DNA from: a bacterium
Lineage (GTDB): Bacteria > UBP18 > UBA7526
Length of the DNA stretch: 64,000 nucleotides
Assembly (NCBI GenBank): GCA_030615855.1
Contig: JAUWYL010000002.1
Span: forward strand, 80,283 to 144,282
Reading direction: 5' to 3'
Made by a program: the position numbers and the translations under genes. Below, in pieces: positions 35,028-45,021 of the stretch (its first letter is position 1; each line of letters opens with the position of its first letter). The notes under the pieces were generated by a model. It saw only the letters and a list, made by a program, of their open reading frames with translations. It did not search any database and was not told the DNA's origin.

Positions 35028-35576
35028 TTAATACTCAACAATTGTGCTATTTCGAGGGAAGGATTTGGTAGTATCAATGTGGCCGGCCAGGGTTTCGATG
35101 GTTGCGCCCTCAACTAAAATCTGAACCCTCTCTATCTCCTCAAGATTGTCTATCAGGGTATTGACCAGGGAATAGATAGTGAGAAGCTCTCCTGCACTTC
35201 CTCCGGGATGATTGGTCTGAAAGGCCTGATTAAAGTCCAAATAAACACATTTCTCCTCAGGAACGATGTATAGCTCACGCAACTGAGTCTCTGGGGGAAT
35301 GGTGGGATCCAGATTCCCCCGGGGACCCTTAATAAGTTCCTCAACCAGTGCCTTTGCCTCATCAGTTATCCTCTCTTCCCTCAATATTCTTCGTGCCTCA
35401 ATCCTGAGATAGTCGGCATCTGGAGAGGCGAAGTAGAGCCGGACCAATTTGACATTCTCCTCTGGAGCAAGAAAGGGGATGCGATAGAATACCCTCTCCC
35501 TTTGGGAGATCAAAAGAACAACGACCATTAAAAGAATTGAGATTCCCAGAATTATTATGACTCTTTTCCTCTTCAA
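35028..35576 (-). CDS. GerMN-domain membrane-anchored protein
   Basis: 182 residues. One N-terminal membrane segment (residues 6-24, VIIILGISILLMVVVLLIS) precedes a GerMN-type domain (about 45-175): VKLVRLYFASPDADYLRIEA, VEELIKGP, VYLDFNQAF and LLTIYSLVNTLIDN. GerMN domains occur in spore-germination and envelope proteins, often beside cell-wall amidases as here. The start is a TTG with GGGAG upstream; no ATG fits. Confidence 0.82.
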   Translation of the reverse strand: MKRKRVIIILGISILLMVVVLLISQRERVFYRIPFLAPEENVKLVRLYFASPDADYLRIEARRILREERITDEAKALVEELIKGPRGNLDPTIPPETQLRELYIVPEEKCVYLDFNQAFQTNHPGGSAGELLTIYSLVNTLIDNLEEIERVQILVEGATIETLAGHIDTTKSFPRNSTIVEY

Positions 35577-35614
35577 AACTTTCTCCCTATATACCGATCA
35601 CCGATCACTGTTCA

Positions 35615-37111
35615 CTATTCACTGATTACTAAGCCCATGCTTCTTTCAAAGTTTCGTTTATAGAGGGCGATAGCATTATATAGACCCTCTGCCACCCTCT
35701 TCTGAAAATCGGGATTCCTCAACATATTCTCCTCTCTGGGGTTAGAGATGAAGGCTACCTCCACTAAGATGGAAGGCATATCCGCTCCAGATAGGACATA
35801 GAAGTGGGCCTGGTCCACTTTCCTATTTCTAATTTTCAGCTTCTTATCCAATCCCTCTTGGGCCAGGATGGCCAGCTCACTGCTTTCGTTCAAATAAGTA
35901 TTGTGGGCCATATCCCACAGGATGAACTCTGCCTGGCTCATAGCCCTTCTACTCCCCTTCTCCAATCTGATGACCGCGTTCTCACGCCTGGCTACTGCCT
36001 TGGCCTCCTCGGTCAAGGCCAGGGAATGGAAGTAGGTTTCAAAGCCTCCTCCGCGCGCTCTTCCCAGAGCGGCATTGGCATGGATGGAGATGAATAGGTC
36101 GGCCCTCTCATTATTTGCCCGCGCGGTGCGCTCCCTCAGAGGAACGAAGTAATCCCCGGTCCTGGTTAAGACCACCCTTATCCCCAGTCTCTCGCTCAAA
36201 AGCCTCTTTAATTCCTTGGCAATGGTTAAGACGACATCCTTCTCTCTCGTCCCTCCCCTACCTATGGCTCCCGGATCCTTCCCTCCATGTCCCGGATCGA
36301 TGACGATGGTGGTGATCTTATAATGGGCCTTTGTGGGAGGGTTGATATCCAGAACGATGCGATTGGGATTCTTTAGGGTGAAGTCCTTGTAGGGGAGGTC
36401 CTGGATAAGTCTTACCACGATTTGGGTAGCATTGGGGAGCTGGAAGGCCTGCATATTCTTTACCCGGTCATCGTTTATCTCCAGGGATAACTCTCCCGGA
36501 TTGCATTCCCCGCCATAGACATCTATAATGACCTGATCGGGGAGTTTCTTCCTCGCTTTATAACTTAAAGGCCTTAAGAGATCGATGACGATCCTTGTGG
36601 AATCGAGATAGGAGGAGTGTCTCACTCCCCGGACATTGAGCCTTCCTCCACTGACCTTCAAGATCCTCGTCTTGGGATCCCAGTCAATTCTGGCTTTTAA
36701 GATCCCGTCCAGGATCTCGCTCAGGAAGTCTATGGGCAGAAGGATGGCTCCGTTACTGAAGCGGGAGGACTGGGTGATTTTCTTGATTCTATCATTGACC
36801 ATGATCTGAGAGCTGCCCACAAAGAAGATGACCTGGTCTGGTCCAGAGGTTAGAGTAACCTTCTTAGTAATGGCATCCCATTCCAGATCGAGCCGGAAGA
36901 GCTTGACCGTCTCTTTCAGGTAGACGAAGTCTATTCCCTGAAAGGTGAGGGACTTTATGGTAGCCTCTGCCTGTCCCTCATCGTAGATAACCTTTACCCC
37001 GCTCCTGGACACAGGGGCGGGGTTAATCTCCTCTTGCTGAGCTAAGAGGGGCAAGGCAATTAATGCTATGAGGGCTGTGACCACCAGCCCGATCAAAACC
37101 TTCTTCACCAT
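35615..37111 (-). CDS. N-acetylmuramoyl-L-alanine amidase with AMIN domain
   Basis: 498 residues. Signal peptide (1-24), a copper-amine-oxidase-N-like stretch (about 30-150), an AMIN domain (about 150-255) and an Amidase_3 catalytic domain (about 265-490). The zinc site is seen in TTIVIDPGHGGKDPGAIG, FISIHANA and the Glu of ILVEVAFISNPREE. It cleaves the stem peptide from glycan in the periplasm. The AMIN part targets it to the wall or septum. Confidence 0.9.
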   Translation of the reverse strand: MVKKVLIGLVVTALIALIALPLLAQQEEINPAPVSRSGVKVIYDEGQAEATIKSLTFQGIDFVYLKETVKLFRLDLEWDAITKKVTLTSGPDQVIFFVGSSQIMVNDRIKKITQSSRFSNGAILLPIDFLSEILDGILKARIDWDPKTRILKVSGGRLNVRGVRHSSYLDSTRIVIDLLRPLSYKARKKLPDQVIIDVYGGECNPGELSLEINDDRVKNMQAFQLPNATQIVVRLIQDLPYKDFTLKNPNRIVLDINPPTKAHYKITTIVIDPGHGGKDPGAIGRGGTREKDVVLTIAKELKRLLSERLGIRVVLTRTGDYFVPLRERTARANNERADLFISIHANAALGRARGGGFETYFHSLALTEEAKAVARRENAVIRLEKGSRRAMSQAEFILWDMAHNTYLNESSELAILAQEGLDKKLKIRNRKVDQAHFYVLSGADMPSILVEVAFISNPREENMLRNPDFQKRVAEGLYNAIALYKRNFERSMGLVISE

Positions 37112-37259
37112 TTCTCCCTCATAAAATAAACCTCATTCCATTCGGCAAGAAGCGGATGCAGACAGATTATTACGGATGTAAACGGACTCTTTTCGCAACG
37201 ATTTATTCGTTTGCATCTGCTGTCATCCGTTTGAATCTATAATAAAATTTATTATTCCG

Positions 37260-37608
37260 TGGAGGCGAGGGGAATCGAACCCCTGTCCAGGAATATTTCT
37301 CTAAGGGCGCTACATGCTTAGCCAACATTTTTCTCTCATCCCGATCACTCCTGTTAGCAGGATTGATCGGGACCAGTTTGATGTGTTTTCATCTCCTCTT
37401 CCTCAAACAAGAGGAGGAGACTATCCTGTGTTTCTGACACCCACATCCCATCCCACAGGCGAGATGGGAGGAGCGTGCCTGCTCTTTAGCAGACGTAAGC
37501 TAATTGCTCGTTGGCAATTAAGTTTCTGCCAAATGTTTTACGAGTCTTTTGGCGACCTCGACATGCTCCTTTTAGATTAAATACCCCTGTCGAAACCTTT
37601 TCGCCCCC
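37260..37608 (-). ncRNA. ssrA: tmRNA
   Basis: The 5' end GGGGGCGAAAAGGTTTCGAC and the 3' end GGTTCGATTCCCCTCGCCTCC form the tRNA-like domain; CCA is not encoded. The tag frame is fixed by a hairpin (GTCTGC-6-GCAGGC) whose loop holds the UAA stop. Before it the codons read GCC AAC GAG CAA TTA GCT TAC GTC TGC, giving a tag that ends LAYVC rather than LAA. It lies about 160 bp downstream of smpB. The resume codon was not determined independently. Confidence 0.9.
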
Positions 37609-37624
37609 CTTCTTTCTACAGATT

Positions 37625-37679
37625 ATCAGTATAGACGCCAGACAAGCTGGCTAAATTCTTCGCGGTGCTCAGAATGCAG
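37625..37679 (-). repeat. 55-bp dispersed element, copy 2, just upstream of ssrA
   Basis: Inverted copy of 34795-34849. On the minus strand it supplies TTTAGC, 16 bases and TATACT, ending about 20 bases before the tmRNA 5' end, so this copy may provide the ssrA promoter. TATCAG words follow to 37765. Confidence 0.75.
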
Positions 37680-37771
37680 ACCATCAGAATGAGAATTCAG
37701 AATATCAGATTCCATTTGGCCTTCTGATAACTGACCTTCTCCATCTGGTATTCTGGTAATCTGATACTCTT

Positions 37772-38227
37772 TTACTTTCCTACTCTCCTACTTTTTAGTG
37801 CTCGCTCCATCTCCCTCTGGGCAGCCTTTCTCTTCAGTCTCTCCCTCTTGTCGTACTTTTTCTTACCCTTGGCTACAGCGATCTCAACCTTCGCCTTTCC
37901 CTCCTTAAAATAGATCTTTAAGGGAATTAAGGTCAGGCCCCTCTGCGAGGTTAGACCAATTAATTTCTTTATCTCCCTTTTATGAAGGAGCAACTTTCTT
38001 GGTCGGGTGGGCTCTGGCCCCGGAATGCCCTGATGGCTATAGGGAGCAATATGTAAGTTATATAGAAAGACCTCATTCCCCTCGGTTCTGGCGAAACTCT
38101 CCCTCAGACTTACCTTTCCCATGCGCAAGGATTTTACCTCGCTACCCTTTAATACCACTCCGGCCTCAAAACTATCCAAGATATGGTAGTTATAGAGTGC
38201 TTTTCTATTGGTGGCAACAATCTTCAT
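37772..38227 (-). CDS. smpB: tmRNA-binding protein SmpB
   Basis: 151 residues. NRKALYNYHILDSFEAGVVL, GSEVKSLRMGKVSLRESFA, FLYNLHIAPYS and the basic tail GKKKYDKRERLKRKAAQRE are the family signature. It delivers tmRNA to stalled ribosomes; ssrA is the next gene downstream. Confidence 0.96.
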   Translation of the reverse strand: MKIVATNRKALYNYHILDSFEAGVVLKGSEVKSLRMGKVSLRESFARTEGNEVFLYNLHIAPYSHQGIPGPEPTRPRKLLLHKREIKKLIGLTSQRGLTLIPLKIYFKEGKAKVEIAVAKGKKKYDKRERLKRKAAQREMERALKSRRVGK

Positions 38228-38281
38228 GATATTTTGTTAATATGAAGGTGCACTTCGTTTACCCCTTCTATTAATTTTACT

Positions 38282-38310
38282 AATATACCATATTTCTGTT
38301 GAGATTGCAA
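38282..38310 (-). promoter_or_regulatory. Sigma-70-type promoter for smpB
   Basis: On the minus strand TTGCAA (38305-38310), 17 bases, TATATT (38282-38287), about 55 bp upstream of the smpB start. Confidence 0.78.
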
Positions 38311-38322
38311 GAGAAACAAAGA

Positions 38323-38409
38323 TGGTGCCGCGGGAGAGATTCGAACTCTCACAACCTCACGGCCACTACGCCCTGAACGTAGCGTGTCTACCGATTCCAC
38401 CACCGCGGC
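38323..38409 (-). tRNA. tRNA-Leu (anticodon CAG)
   Basis: GCCGCGG pairs with CCGCGGC. The anticodon loop is TTCAGGG, with a long variable arm, T-loop GTTCGAATC and encoded CCA. Uninterrupted. A CCCCGCTCCTC/GAGGGGCGGGG hairpin lies about 20-45 bp upstream of its 5' end. Confidence 0.93.
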
Positions 38410-38495
38410 ATTCTTTAGGAGAAGAACCCCGCTCCTCTATGAGGGGCGGGGTAAAGCCCTGCTCCATCTGTGTCAACATCCGTGCTAAGCTGTGT

Positions 38496-38888
38496 CTAGG
38501 TTTTGCCCTCTTCTAACTTCTTAACCTCCAAAACCTTCTCCACTGTCTTCATAATTTCCACAATGTCGAATGGCTTATGAAGACAGTCCTGAACCCCTTC
38601 GATCATGGCCTGTTCAATGAGCTCCTCCACAGAGTAACCGGTCATCATAATGGTATGGGCATTGGGATCGACCTCTTTAATTTTCTTATAGGTTTCTAAG
38701 CCATTTATTCCGGGCATCACAATATCTAAAAAGATGATATCGAACTTACCTTTCTTCACTTCCTCTATTGCCTGATAACCATCCTTTGCTATAGTAATCT
38801 TATGTCCTCTGGTACCCAAGACTCTGGAAAAAAGATCCAGGATAACCTGCTCATCGTCAACGACCAGAATGTTTGCTCCCTGTGCCAT
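38496..38888 (-). CDS. Single-domain response regulator
   Basis: 130 residues, receiver domain only. Acidic pocket DDEQ, phosphoacceptor Asp in IIFLDIVMPGING, Thr in IMMTGYS and Lys in LHKPFD. With no output domain it probably acts by protein contact or as a phosphate shuttle. It is 2 bp from the sensor kinase gene, its likely partner. Confidence 0.9.
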   Translation of the reverse strand: MAQGANILVVDDEQVILDLFSRVLGTRGHKITIAKDGYQAIEEVKKGKFDIIFLDIVMPGINGLETYKKIKEVDPNAHTIMMTGYSVEELIEQAMIEGVQDCLHKPFDIVEIMKTVEKVLEVKKLEEGKT

Positions 38889-38890
38889 AT

Positions 38891-40390
38891 TTATTCTCCT
38901 ATTCTGCGGGCAGGCAGGATAATCCTGAACTCTGCCCCCGCCCCCTTTCTATTTCTCACCTCTATCTCTCCTCCGTGATCCTTAACAATCCCATAAGTAA
39001 CAGAAAGCCCCAGGCCTACCCCCTTGCCCGGCTCCTTGGTAGTGAAGAAGGGCTCAAAGAGCTTATCCATATGCTCCTCCGGAATGCCCGAACCAGTATC
39101 TAAGAAGATGGTCTCCACCTTCTTTCCTCGGGCAATGTTCCTGGTAGTAATGAATAGCTTTCCTCCATGGGGCATGGCATCCCGGGCATTGGTCACCATA
39201 TTCAAGAATACCTGCTGGAGTTGATTGAAGTTTCCCGTTACTTTTGAGAGCTTTGGGCTCAAATTCTTTACAATCTCTATGTTCTGTAATCTAGTCTGAT
39301 GATCGACTAAGGCCAAAGTGGCCTCAATTGTCTCATTAATATCCACTTCTCTAAATCCTCCCTTCGTCTGACGGGAGAAATTTAGTAGACCGGAGACGAT
39401 CTCCTTGCAGTGGAGGGCAGCCTCTTCAATGGCCTTCAAGTCCTTATATTTCGGATCATCCTCCTTAGTATCCAATAATGCTGCCTGGGCGAAGCCCAGG
39501 ATCCCTCCTAAGGGGTTATTCATTTCATGGGCTACCCCTCCTGCCAATCTTCCCACAGCAGCCATCTTCCCCGATTGGACGAGCTGCTCCTGGGTAGCCC
39601 GTAGCTCCCTATAGGCCCTCCTCAGACCCTCCTCCAACTTGGCCTTCTTTGTCACATACTCCACCAGGCTCACCGTCCCAATGATGTTATTCTCCCTATT
39701 CTTTAAGGGATGGGATCGGATGTTGATGACCACCTCCTCTTTAGCCCTAGGAGGTTGATATTTTATACTGCTACTGTGAGTGGATGATCCGGCCTCTATG
39801 ATGTGGGAGAGGTTCGCCCTCCAATCGAAATCCTCTGTGGGGGGAAAGATCTCCCAAAAGTATTTCTTCAGGATCTCACTCTTCGCTAGATCAGTATGGG
39901 CCTCTAACTCCCTATTCGCTCCAGTTATCTTGCCCCATCTATCGGTGGTGATGATCCCCTCTGTGATACTCTCTACAATATTCTCATTGTACTCCTTCAG
40001 ATAGAATAATTGATTCCTGTAGCGAAGACCGATTCCGGATATTTTCCCCACAATAAAGGCCGCCAGGTTAAGGGAGACAACCTTTATCAAGAAGTCCCTG
40101 GTTAAGAAGGCCCCCCATCTTCCAGTAACGCTGACCAAAACGATGGCATAGAGGATGCTCACTGTACCAGAGATTATCAAGCCCCCTCTTAGGCCATAAT
40201 AGATTGCCCCTACCAGAATGGGAAGATAGTAGATGTAGAAGAAGAAGGCCCTCAGGCCATAACCCATATAGAGATACCAGGATAAGGCGATACAGACCAA
40301 GAGGGTCAAGGTCACCATCATCCTCTTGAACTGCTCTTCTGGATAGAAGATGCCCGGGACTGGTTTGGTCTTATTGGTTCTGGGGCTCAT
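38891..40390 (-). CDS. Membrane sensor histidine kinase with PAS domain
   Basis: 499 residues from the ATG at 40390 (GGGAG upstream). About five membrane segments occupy residues 25-125. A PAS domain follows (about 140-255; IVESITEGIITTDRWGKITG), then a dimerisation/phosphoacceptor helix with GGVAHEMNNPLGG. The ATPase domain carries NMVTNARDAM, DTGSGIPEEH and GVGLGLSVTYGIV. It would autophosphorylate on His and pass phosphate to the adjacent regulator. The signal is unknown. Confidence 0.92.
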   Translation of the reverse strand: MSPRTNKTKPVPGIFYPEEQFKRMMVTLTLLVCIALSWYLYMGYGLRAFFFYIYYLPILVGAIYYGLRGGLIISGTVSILYAIVLVSVTGRWGAFLTRDFLIKVVSLNLAAFIVGKISGIGLRYRNQLFYLKEYNENIVESITEGIITTDRWGKITGANRELEAHTDLAKSEILKKYFWEIFPPTEDFDWRANLSHIIEAGSSTHSSSIKYQPPRAKEEVVINIRSHPLKNRENNIIGTVSLVEYVTKKAKLEEGLRRAYRELRATQEQLVQSGKMAAVGRLAGGVAHEMNNPLGGILGFAQAALLDTKEDDPKYKDLKAIEEAALHCKEIVSGLLNFSRQTKGGFREVDINETIEATLALVDHQTRLQNIEIVKNLSPKLSKVTGNFNQLQQVFLNMVTNARDAMPHGGKLFITTRNIARGKKVETIFLDTGSGIPEEHMDKLFEPFFTTKEPGKGVGLGLSVTYGIVKDHGGEIEVRNRKGAGAEFRIILPARRIGE

Positions 40391-40522
40391 TGATTCTCCC
40401 AAAATAACGGCGCGCTTCGCTCTCCGCCGTCTTTTACTTATTGAAGTTCCGATACCTTAAAATAGAAAAGTGATACAATATTTATCTTAACCTAGATAGT
40501 TTATCACATTTTTCTGAAGAAA

Positions 40523-43378
40523 TCAAGCCAGAATTTTCTTTAGGAGTTGTCCCGTGTAGGATTCCTTTTTTCTGGCCACCTCTTCTGGGGTGCCAGAGGC
40601 AACAATAAAGCCCCCCTCCTCTCCTCCCTCTGGCCCCAGATCAATGATGTAGTCTGGGGTCTTTATCACTTCCGGATTATGCTCAATGACTAAGACCGTA
40701 TTCCCGGCGTCAACCAAGCGATTGAGAACATCCAATAGTTTCTGAATATCGGCAAAGTGAAGTCCGGTGGTTGGTTCATCTAAGATATAGAAGGTCTTGC
40801 CCGTGCTTCTCTTAGAAAGTTCTGTGGCCAACTTTACCCGCTGGGCCTCTCCCCCAGATAGGGTGGTGGCGCTCTGGCCCAATTTCATATATCCCAATCC
40901 TACATCGTATAAGGTCTGTAACTTATGCTTGATCTTGGGGATATTCTTGAAGAATTTTAAGGCCTCCTCAACGATCATATCTAAGACATCTGCGATACTC
41001 TTTCCCTTATACCTGATCTCCAAGGTCTCCCTATTGAACCTCTGCCCCTTACAGACCTCGCAGGAGACATAGACATCGGGCAAGAAGTGCATCTCGATCT
41101 TTATTATCCCTTCCCCCTGACAGGCCTCACACCTTCCTCCTTTCACATTAAAGCTAAACCTCCCCGGCCTATATCCCCTCATCTTGGATTCTGGAATCTG
41201 GGAGAATAGTTCTCTAACGGGGGTGAAGACCCCGGTATAGGTTGCTGGGTTAGAACGCGGGGTCCTTCCAATGGGATCCTGGGTAATGATGATTACCTTA
41301 TCAATATTCTCCAGGCCCTCTATTCTGTCGTGCTCCCCAGCCCTTTCCTTTGACTTATAAAACTTATTCGCCAGGGCGCGATATAGGGTCTCATCTACCA
41401 GGGTGGATTTTCCGCTTCCCGATACTCCAGTAATACAGACAAATACACCCAAGGGGATGGGAACCTTTATATTCTTTAGGTTGTGCTCCCTAGCACCTAC
41501 AATAGTCAGATACTTCCCTTTCACCTTTCTTCTCTTTTTCGGCACCTCAATCTTCAACTCTCCTTTAAGATATCTTCCGGTGAGAGACCTCTTGCATCTC
41601 ATGATCTTCTCTACTGATCCCGTGACTACTACCTCTCCCCCATGCCTCCCGGCACCTGGACCCAGATCGATGATGTGATCTGCAGACCTTATGGTCGCCT
41701 CATCATGCTCTACTACCAGGATGGTGTTCCCCAAGTCTCTTAAGGCCTTCAGGGTGCTCAATAATCTCCTATTATCCCTCTGATGGAGGCCAATGGAGGG
41801 TTCATCCAAAATATATAATACACCCACCAGTCCACTCCCTATCTGGGTGGCAAGCCTGGTCCTTTCACCTTCACCCCCCGATAGGGTTCCCGCCATCCTA
41901 TCGATGGTAAGGTAATCCAATCCCACATTGACTAAAAAGTTCAACCTCTCTCTTATCTCCTTGATTACCTCTTTTCCGATCAAGGCCTCTTTCCGGCTCA
42001 ACTTTAAACTATTAAAGAACCTCAAGGCTTGCTTAATACTTAAGACGCAGACTTCGGCAATGGACTTCCCTCCCACGGTAACCGCCAGGCTCTCCGGCTT
42101 CAGCCTGGCTCCCTTACAGTCCGGGCAGGAACGGGTTCTCATATACTTATTCCTTATCTCTTCTCTCACATACTCTGATTCCGTCTGATGGTACCTTCTT
42201 TCAAGTTGAGTAATTATCCCTTCAAATGGACGATAGAACTCCCTGGTTGTCCCATGCATCTCTAAACGGAAGTCGAGATAATCCTCACCCGAGCCATAGA
42301 GAAGGATGTCTCTCTGTTTCCTTTTTAAGTTCTTCCAAGGGGCGTGAAGACTGAAGTCATAATGCTCTGCCACAGTCTCTAACTGCTGAAAGTAGTACCT
42401 CTCTGCAGCATACTTCCACTTATGCCTCCTGGTAGTGATGGGCTCGCTCCAGGGAAGAATGGCTCCCTCATAGACAGAGAGATTCCTATCAGGAACCACT
42501 AAATCCGGGTCCACCTCCATCCTTATCCCCAACCCATCGCATCCCGAACAGGCTCCATAAGGGGAGTTAAAGGAGAACATCCTAGGGGATAATTCCCCAA
42601 AACTTATCCCACATTTTATACAAGCGAAGTGTTCACTAAATAAAAGTTCAGATTTCCGATTTTTGATTTTTATTACTACGATCCCCTTCCCCAGCTTCAG
42701 GGCAGTCTCCACAGAGTCAGCGAGCCTGGATTTTATTCCCTTCTTTACTATTAGCCTATCTACAATAACCTCAATATCGTGTTTCTTATACCTATCCAAA
42801 GAGGGAACCTCTGCTAAGTCATAGACCTTACCATTCACTCGGGCCCTCACATACCCTTCTCTTTGAATATCTTCAAATAATTTTTTATATTCTCCCTTCC
42901 TTCCTCTTATTAGAGGGGCTAATATCTGAATCCTGGTTCCCTCTGGTAATTCCAATATTCGGTCGGTAATCTCTTGTGCTGTCTGGGGAGAGATCTCCCT
43001 TCCGCACTTAGGGCAGTGGGGCTTGCCGATCCGGGCAAAGAGCAGTCTCAGATAATCGTAGATCTCAGTCATGGTTCCCACAGTTGATCTGGGATTTGCT
43101 CCGGCCTTTCTCTGCTCAATGGCAATGGCCGGGGAGAGGCCTTCAATGGATTCCACATTGGGCTTCTTCAACTGCTCTAGGAACTGTCGGGCGTAGGCAG
43201 AGAGGCTCTCTACATACCTCCTCTGCCCCTCAGCATAGAGGGTATCGAAAGCCAAAGAACTCTTTCCAGAACCCGAGAGTCCAGTGATGACCACCAGCTT
43301 ATTCCTGGGAATTTTAAGGTTGATATTTTTGAGGTTATGTTCCTTTGCTCCTTTTATGATAATCGCTTCCCTTCTCAT
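40523..43378 (-). CDS. uvrA: Excinuclease ABC subunit A
   Basis: 951 residues from the ATG at 43378, which overlaps the upstream stop (ATGA). Two ABC ATPase units: Walker [13 protein letters not shown] and [13 protein letters not shown], signature motifs [13 protein letters not shown] and [13 protein letters not shown]. Zinc modules CxxC occur at CPKCGRE, CIKCG/CSGCDG and [15 protein letters not shown]. It recognises damage in nucleotide excision repair. Confidence 0.96.
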   Translation of the reverse strand: MRREAIIIKGAKEHNLKNINLKIPRNKLVVITGLSGSGKSSLAFDTLYAEGQRRYVESLSAYARQFLEQLKKPNVESIEGLSPAIAIEQRKAGANPRSTVGTMTEIYDYLRLLFARIGKPHCPKCGREISPQTAQEITDRILELPEGTRIQILAPLIRGRKGEYKKLFEDIQREGYVRARVNGKVYDLAEVPSLDRYKKHDIEVIVDRLIVKKGIKSRLADSVETALKLGKGIVVIKIKNRKSELLFSEHFACIKCGISFGELSPRMFSFNSPYGACSGCDGLGIRMEVDPDLVVPDRNLSVYEGAILPWSEPITTRRHKWKYAAERYYFQQLETVAEHYDFSLHAPWKNLKRKQRDILLYGSGEDYLDFRLEMHGTTREFYRPFEGIITQLERRYHQTESEYVREEIRNKYMRTRSCPDCKGARLKPESLAVTVGGKSIAEVCVLSIKQALRFFNSLKLSRKEALIGKEVIKEIRERLNFLVNVGLDYLTIDRMAGTLSGGEGERTRLATQIGSGLVGVLYILDEPSIGLHQRDNRRLLSTLKALRDLGNTILVVEHDEATIRSADHIIDLGPGAGRHGGEVVVTGSVEKIMRCKRSLTGRYLKGELKIEVPKKRRKVKGKYLTIVGAREHNLKNIKVPIPLGVFVCITGVSGSGKSTLVDETLYRALANKFYKSKERAGEHDRIEGLENIDKVIIITQDPIGRTPRSNPATYTGVFTPVRELFSQIPESKMRGYRPGRFSFNVKGGRCEACQGEGIIKIEMHFLPDVYVSCEVCKGQRFNRETLEIRYKGKSIADVLDMIVEEALKFFKNIPKIKHKLQTLYDVGLGYMKLGQSATTLSGGEAQRVKLATELSKRSTGKTFYILDEPTTGLHFADIQKLLDVLNRLVDAGNTVLVIEHNPEVIKTPDYIIDLGPEGGEEGGFIVASGTPEEVARKKESYTGQLLKKILA

Positions 43379-43740
43379 CTTATTAAACTCCAGGCGATAG
43401 TCAATACTATCCCAATCCCGAAGAGGCAACCCGACATCTTTCCCATGGAACTCCCCAGGGGGGTACGTGCTTGCTCTATTCCGCGTCTCTTTAAAACCTC
43501 GGCAACCTTTCCTTTAAATAACCCAGCGAAGGCATCAGTAATGGCATCTCCTGCTGCCCCTCCCACAATGGCCCCCAATACTCCAGCAAAACTCGCCCCG
43601 ATCAAAGCAGCAATACCTAAAATTCCGGTATCTATGGTGCCGAAAACGATATCGGCTGCTACAGTATTTATCTTTCTCTTTGCTAAAGCCAAGGGAATCC
43701 AGGGAAGGAACCCTAAAGCGATTAGTGCCGGACCGATCAA
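43375..43740 (-). CDS. Small glycine/alanine-rich membrane protein, unknown function
   Basis: 121 residues with three to four hydrophobic segments. The [20 protein letters not shown] stretch resembles DUF456-type small membrane proteins, but this is not secure. It is translationally coupled to uvrA (4-bp overlap). The start is a TTG and is uncertain. The gap 43741-43875 contains a dispersed element (43759-43785) and no gene. Confidence 0.6.
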   Translation of the reverse strand: MIGPALIALGFLPWIPLALAKRKINTVAADIVFGTIDTGILGIAALIGASFAGVLGAIVGGAAGDAITDAFAGLFKGKVAEVLKRRGIEQARTPLGSSMGKMSGCLFGIGIVLTIAWSLIR

Positions 43741-43758
43741 GACCTTATAATATCTATA

Positions 43759-43785
43759 TTAGACGAGGCAAACAAAGTGCGTCGT
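43759..43785. repeat. TTAGACGAGGCA dispersed element, copy 2
   Basis: TTAGACGAGGCAAACAAAGT plus GCGTCGT matches 20373-20399 at 23 to 24 of 27 positions. Confidence 0.75.
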
Positions 43786-43875
43786 CATTCTGGATGGTAA
43801 AAGAGATGACGCTGATAATAACAATGCTTAGGATAATTACATTCAATAAAGAGGCTCGGAAGGAATCAAACCTCA

Positions 43876-44955
43876 TTAGTATGCTCCCGAAAGTAGATGA
43901 GGATTACCTATCCTCACCTTCTTTAATCCCGCTTCTAAGGCAACCTCCCGGCATCTATAGGCGTGTTCCCTAGAAGTAGTAGGCAGATCCTTCATATAGA
44001 AGTGAGGGTAGAAACCAAGTAGAGAATAGGGAATATCTGGATTCAATTTAGCAATGAAGTTAGCGATGTTCCTAACCTCTTTTTTGTCAACATATCCGGG
44101 GACAAGTAGGGTGCTGGCGATTAAGAAAGGGGGCTTCGGCCTCTCCTCAATCAGTTTAGATAGAGATACAAAGTTTCTTAGAGTCTGCCTATTGCTCACA
44201 CTGGTCAACGCAATATGGAGGTTCTCATCCCAGGCCTTCAAATCAAACTTTATGCATCCCCCGCTCTCTAAGCTCAATCTGGCCGCCTTCTCTAAGAGCT
44301 CGGGATTCATGCTCCCATTCGTCTCAAAGCAGATCCTCAGGTTTCCCTTCTTCTCCAGGGCTAACTTAGAGGCCTCTAAGGCATGGGCTAATTGAGGAGT
44401 GGGATCTCCTCCGAAGTAGCAGATACAGGCCACTCTCTCATTCACCGCATCGACTAGTTCCTGGGCGCTTCGTAGGTTCATCTTAGAGAGTAGATTCCGA
44501 TAGTGCCAATTCTGGCAGAAGAGACAGTTATAGGTGCAGGCGCCATAGAAGACGGCTAGGTTAGAGCAGCCGATCTTTTTACTTCCCTCACAGACCCAGT
44601 CAGCAACGCAGTTCGTAGGCAGGGAATCATAATACCACTCTACCACCGCCCCCTCTTTGGTCCCTGCTAAGTTGATTAACTTTCCTTTTTTATTCAAGCG
44701 CAGTCCGCAGTAGCCTTTTTCTCCCTCTCCGATCTGGCATTCATTAATGCAGATCCGACATTTTATTCCTTCTGGATTTCTCGGTGGCTCTAAGGGAAGA
44801 TGAAAGACCTCTCTGGCTTTAATATGTAGTCTCTTTATCTGGGGCAGAACCTCATCTGGAAATTTCCTAATGCAATCTACACAGTAGCCTATATTCTGAG
44901 AGATTAGTTCACTCTTCTCACACCTCTTGCATTTTACTTCTTCTCTTCCTTCCAT
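43876..44955 (-). CDS. Radical SAM protein, AmrS (AmmeMemoRadiSam)-like
   Basis: 359 residues. A cysteine-rich N-terminus (CKRC..CVDC and CRICINECQIGEGEKGYCGL) precedes the radical SAM motif CTYNCLFCQNWHYRN (CX3CX2C). YFGGDPTPQLAHALEAS and FETNGSMNPELL follow, as in PflA-like AmrS proteins. It belongs to the radical enzymes that use SAM and 4Fe-4S. AMMECR1 and Memo partners are not in the window. Function of the family is poorly known. Confidence 0.85.
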   Translation of the reverse strand: MEGREEVKCKRCEKSELISQNIGYCVDCIRKFPDEVLPQIKRLHIKAREVFHLPLEPPRNPEGIKCRICINECQIGEGEKGYCGLRLNKKGKLINLAGTKEGAVVEWYYDSLPTNCVADWVCEGSKKIGCSNLAVFYGACTYNCLFCQNWHYRNLLSKMNLRSAQELVDAVNERVACICYFGGDPTPQLAHALEASKLALEKKGNLRICFETNGSMNPELLEKAARLSLESGGCIKFDLKAWDENLHIALTSVSNRQTLRNFVSLSKLIEERPKPPFLIASTLLVPGYVDKKEVRNIANFIAKLNPDIPYSLLGFYPHFYMKDLPTTSREHAYRCREVALEAGLKKVRIGNPHLLSGAY

Positions 44956-45021
44956 AGCTCCTTTCCATATAACAGGCTAAAGACCTCACCCCTAAGGAAT
45001 CAGAAGCAATAGGTGTAACTT

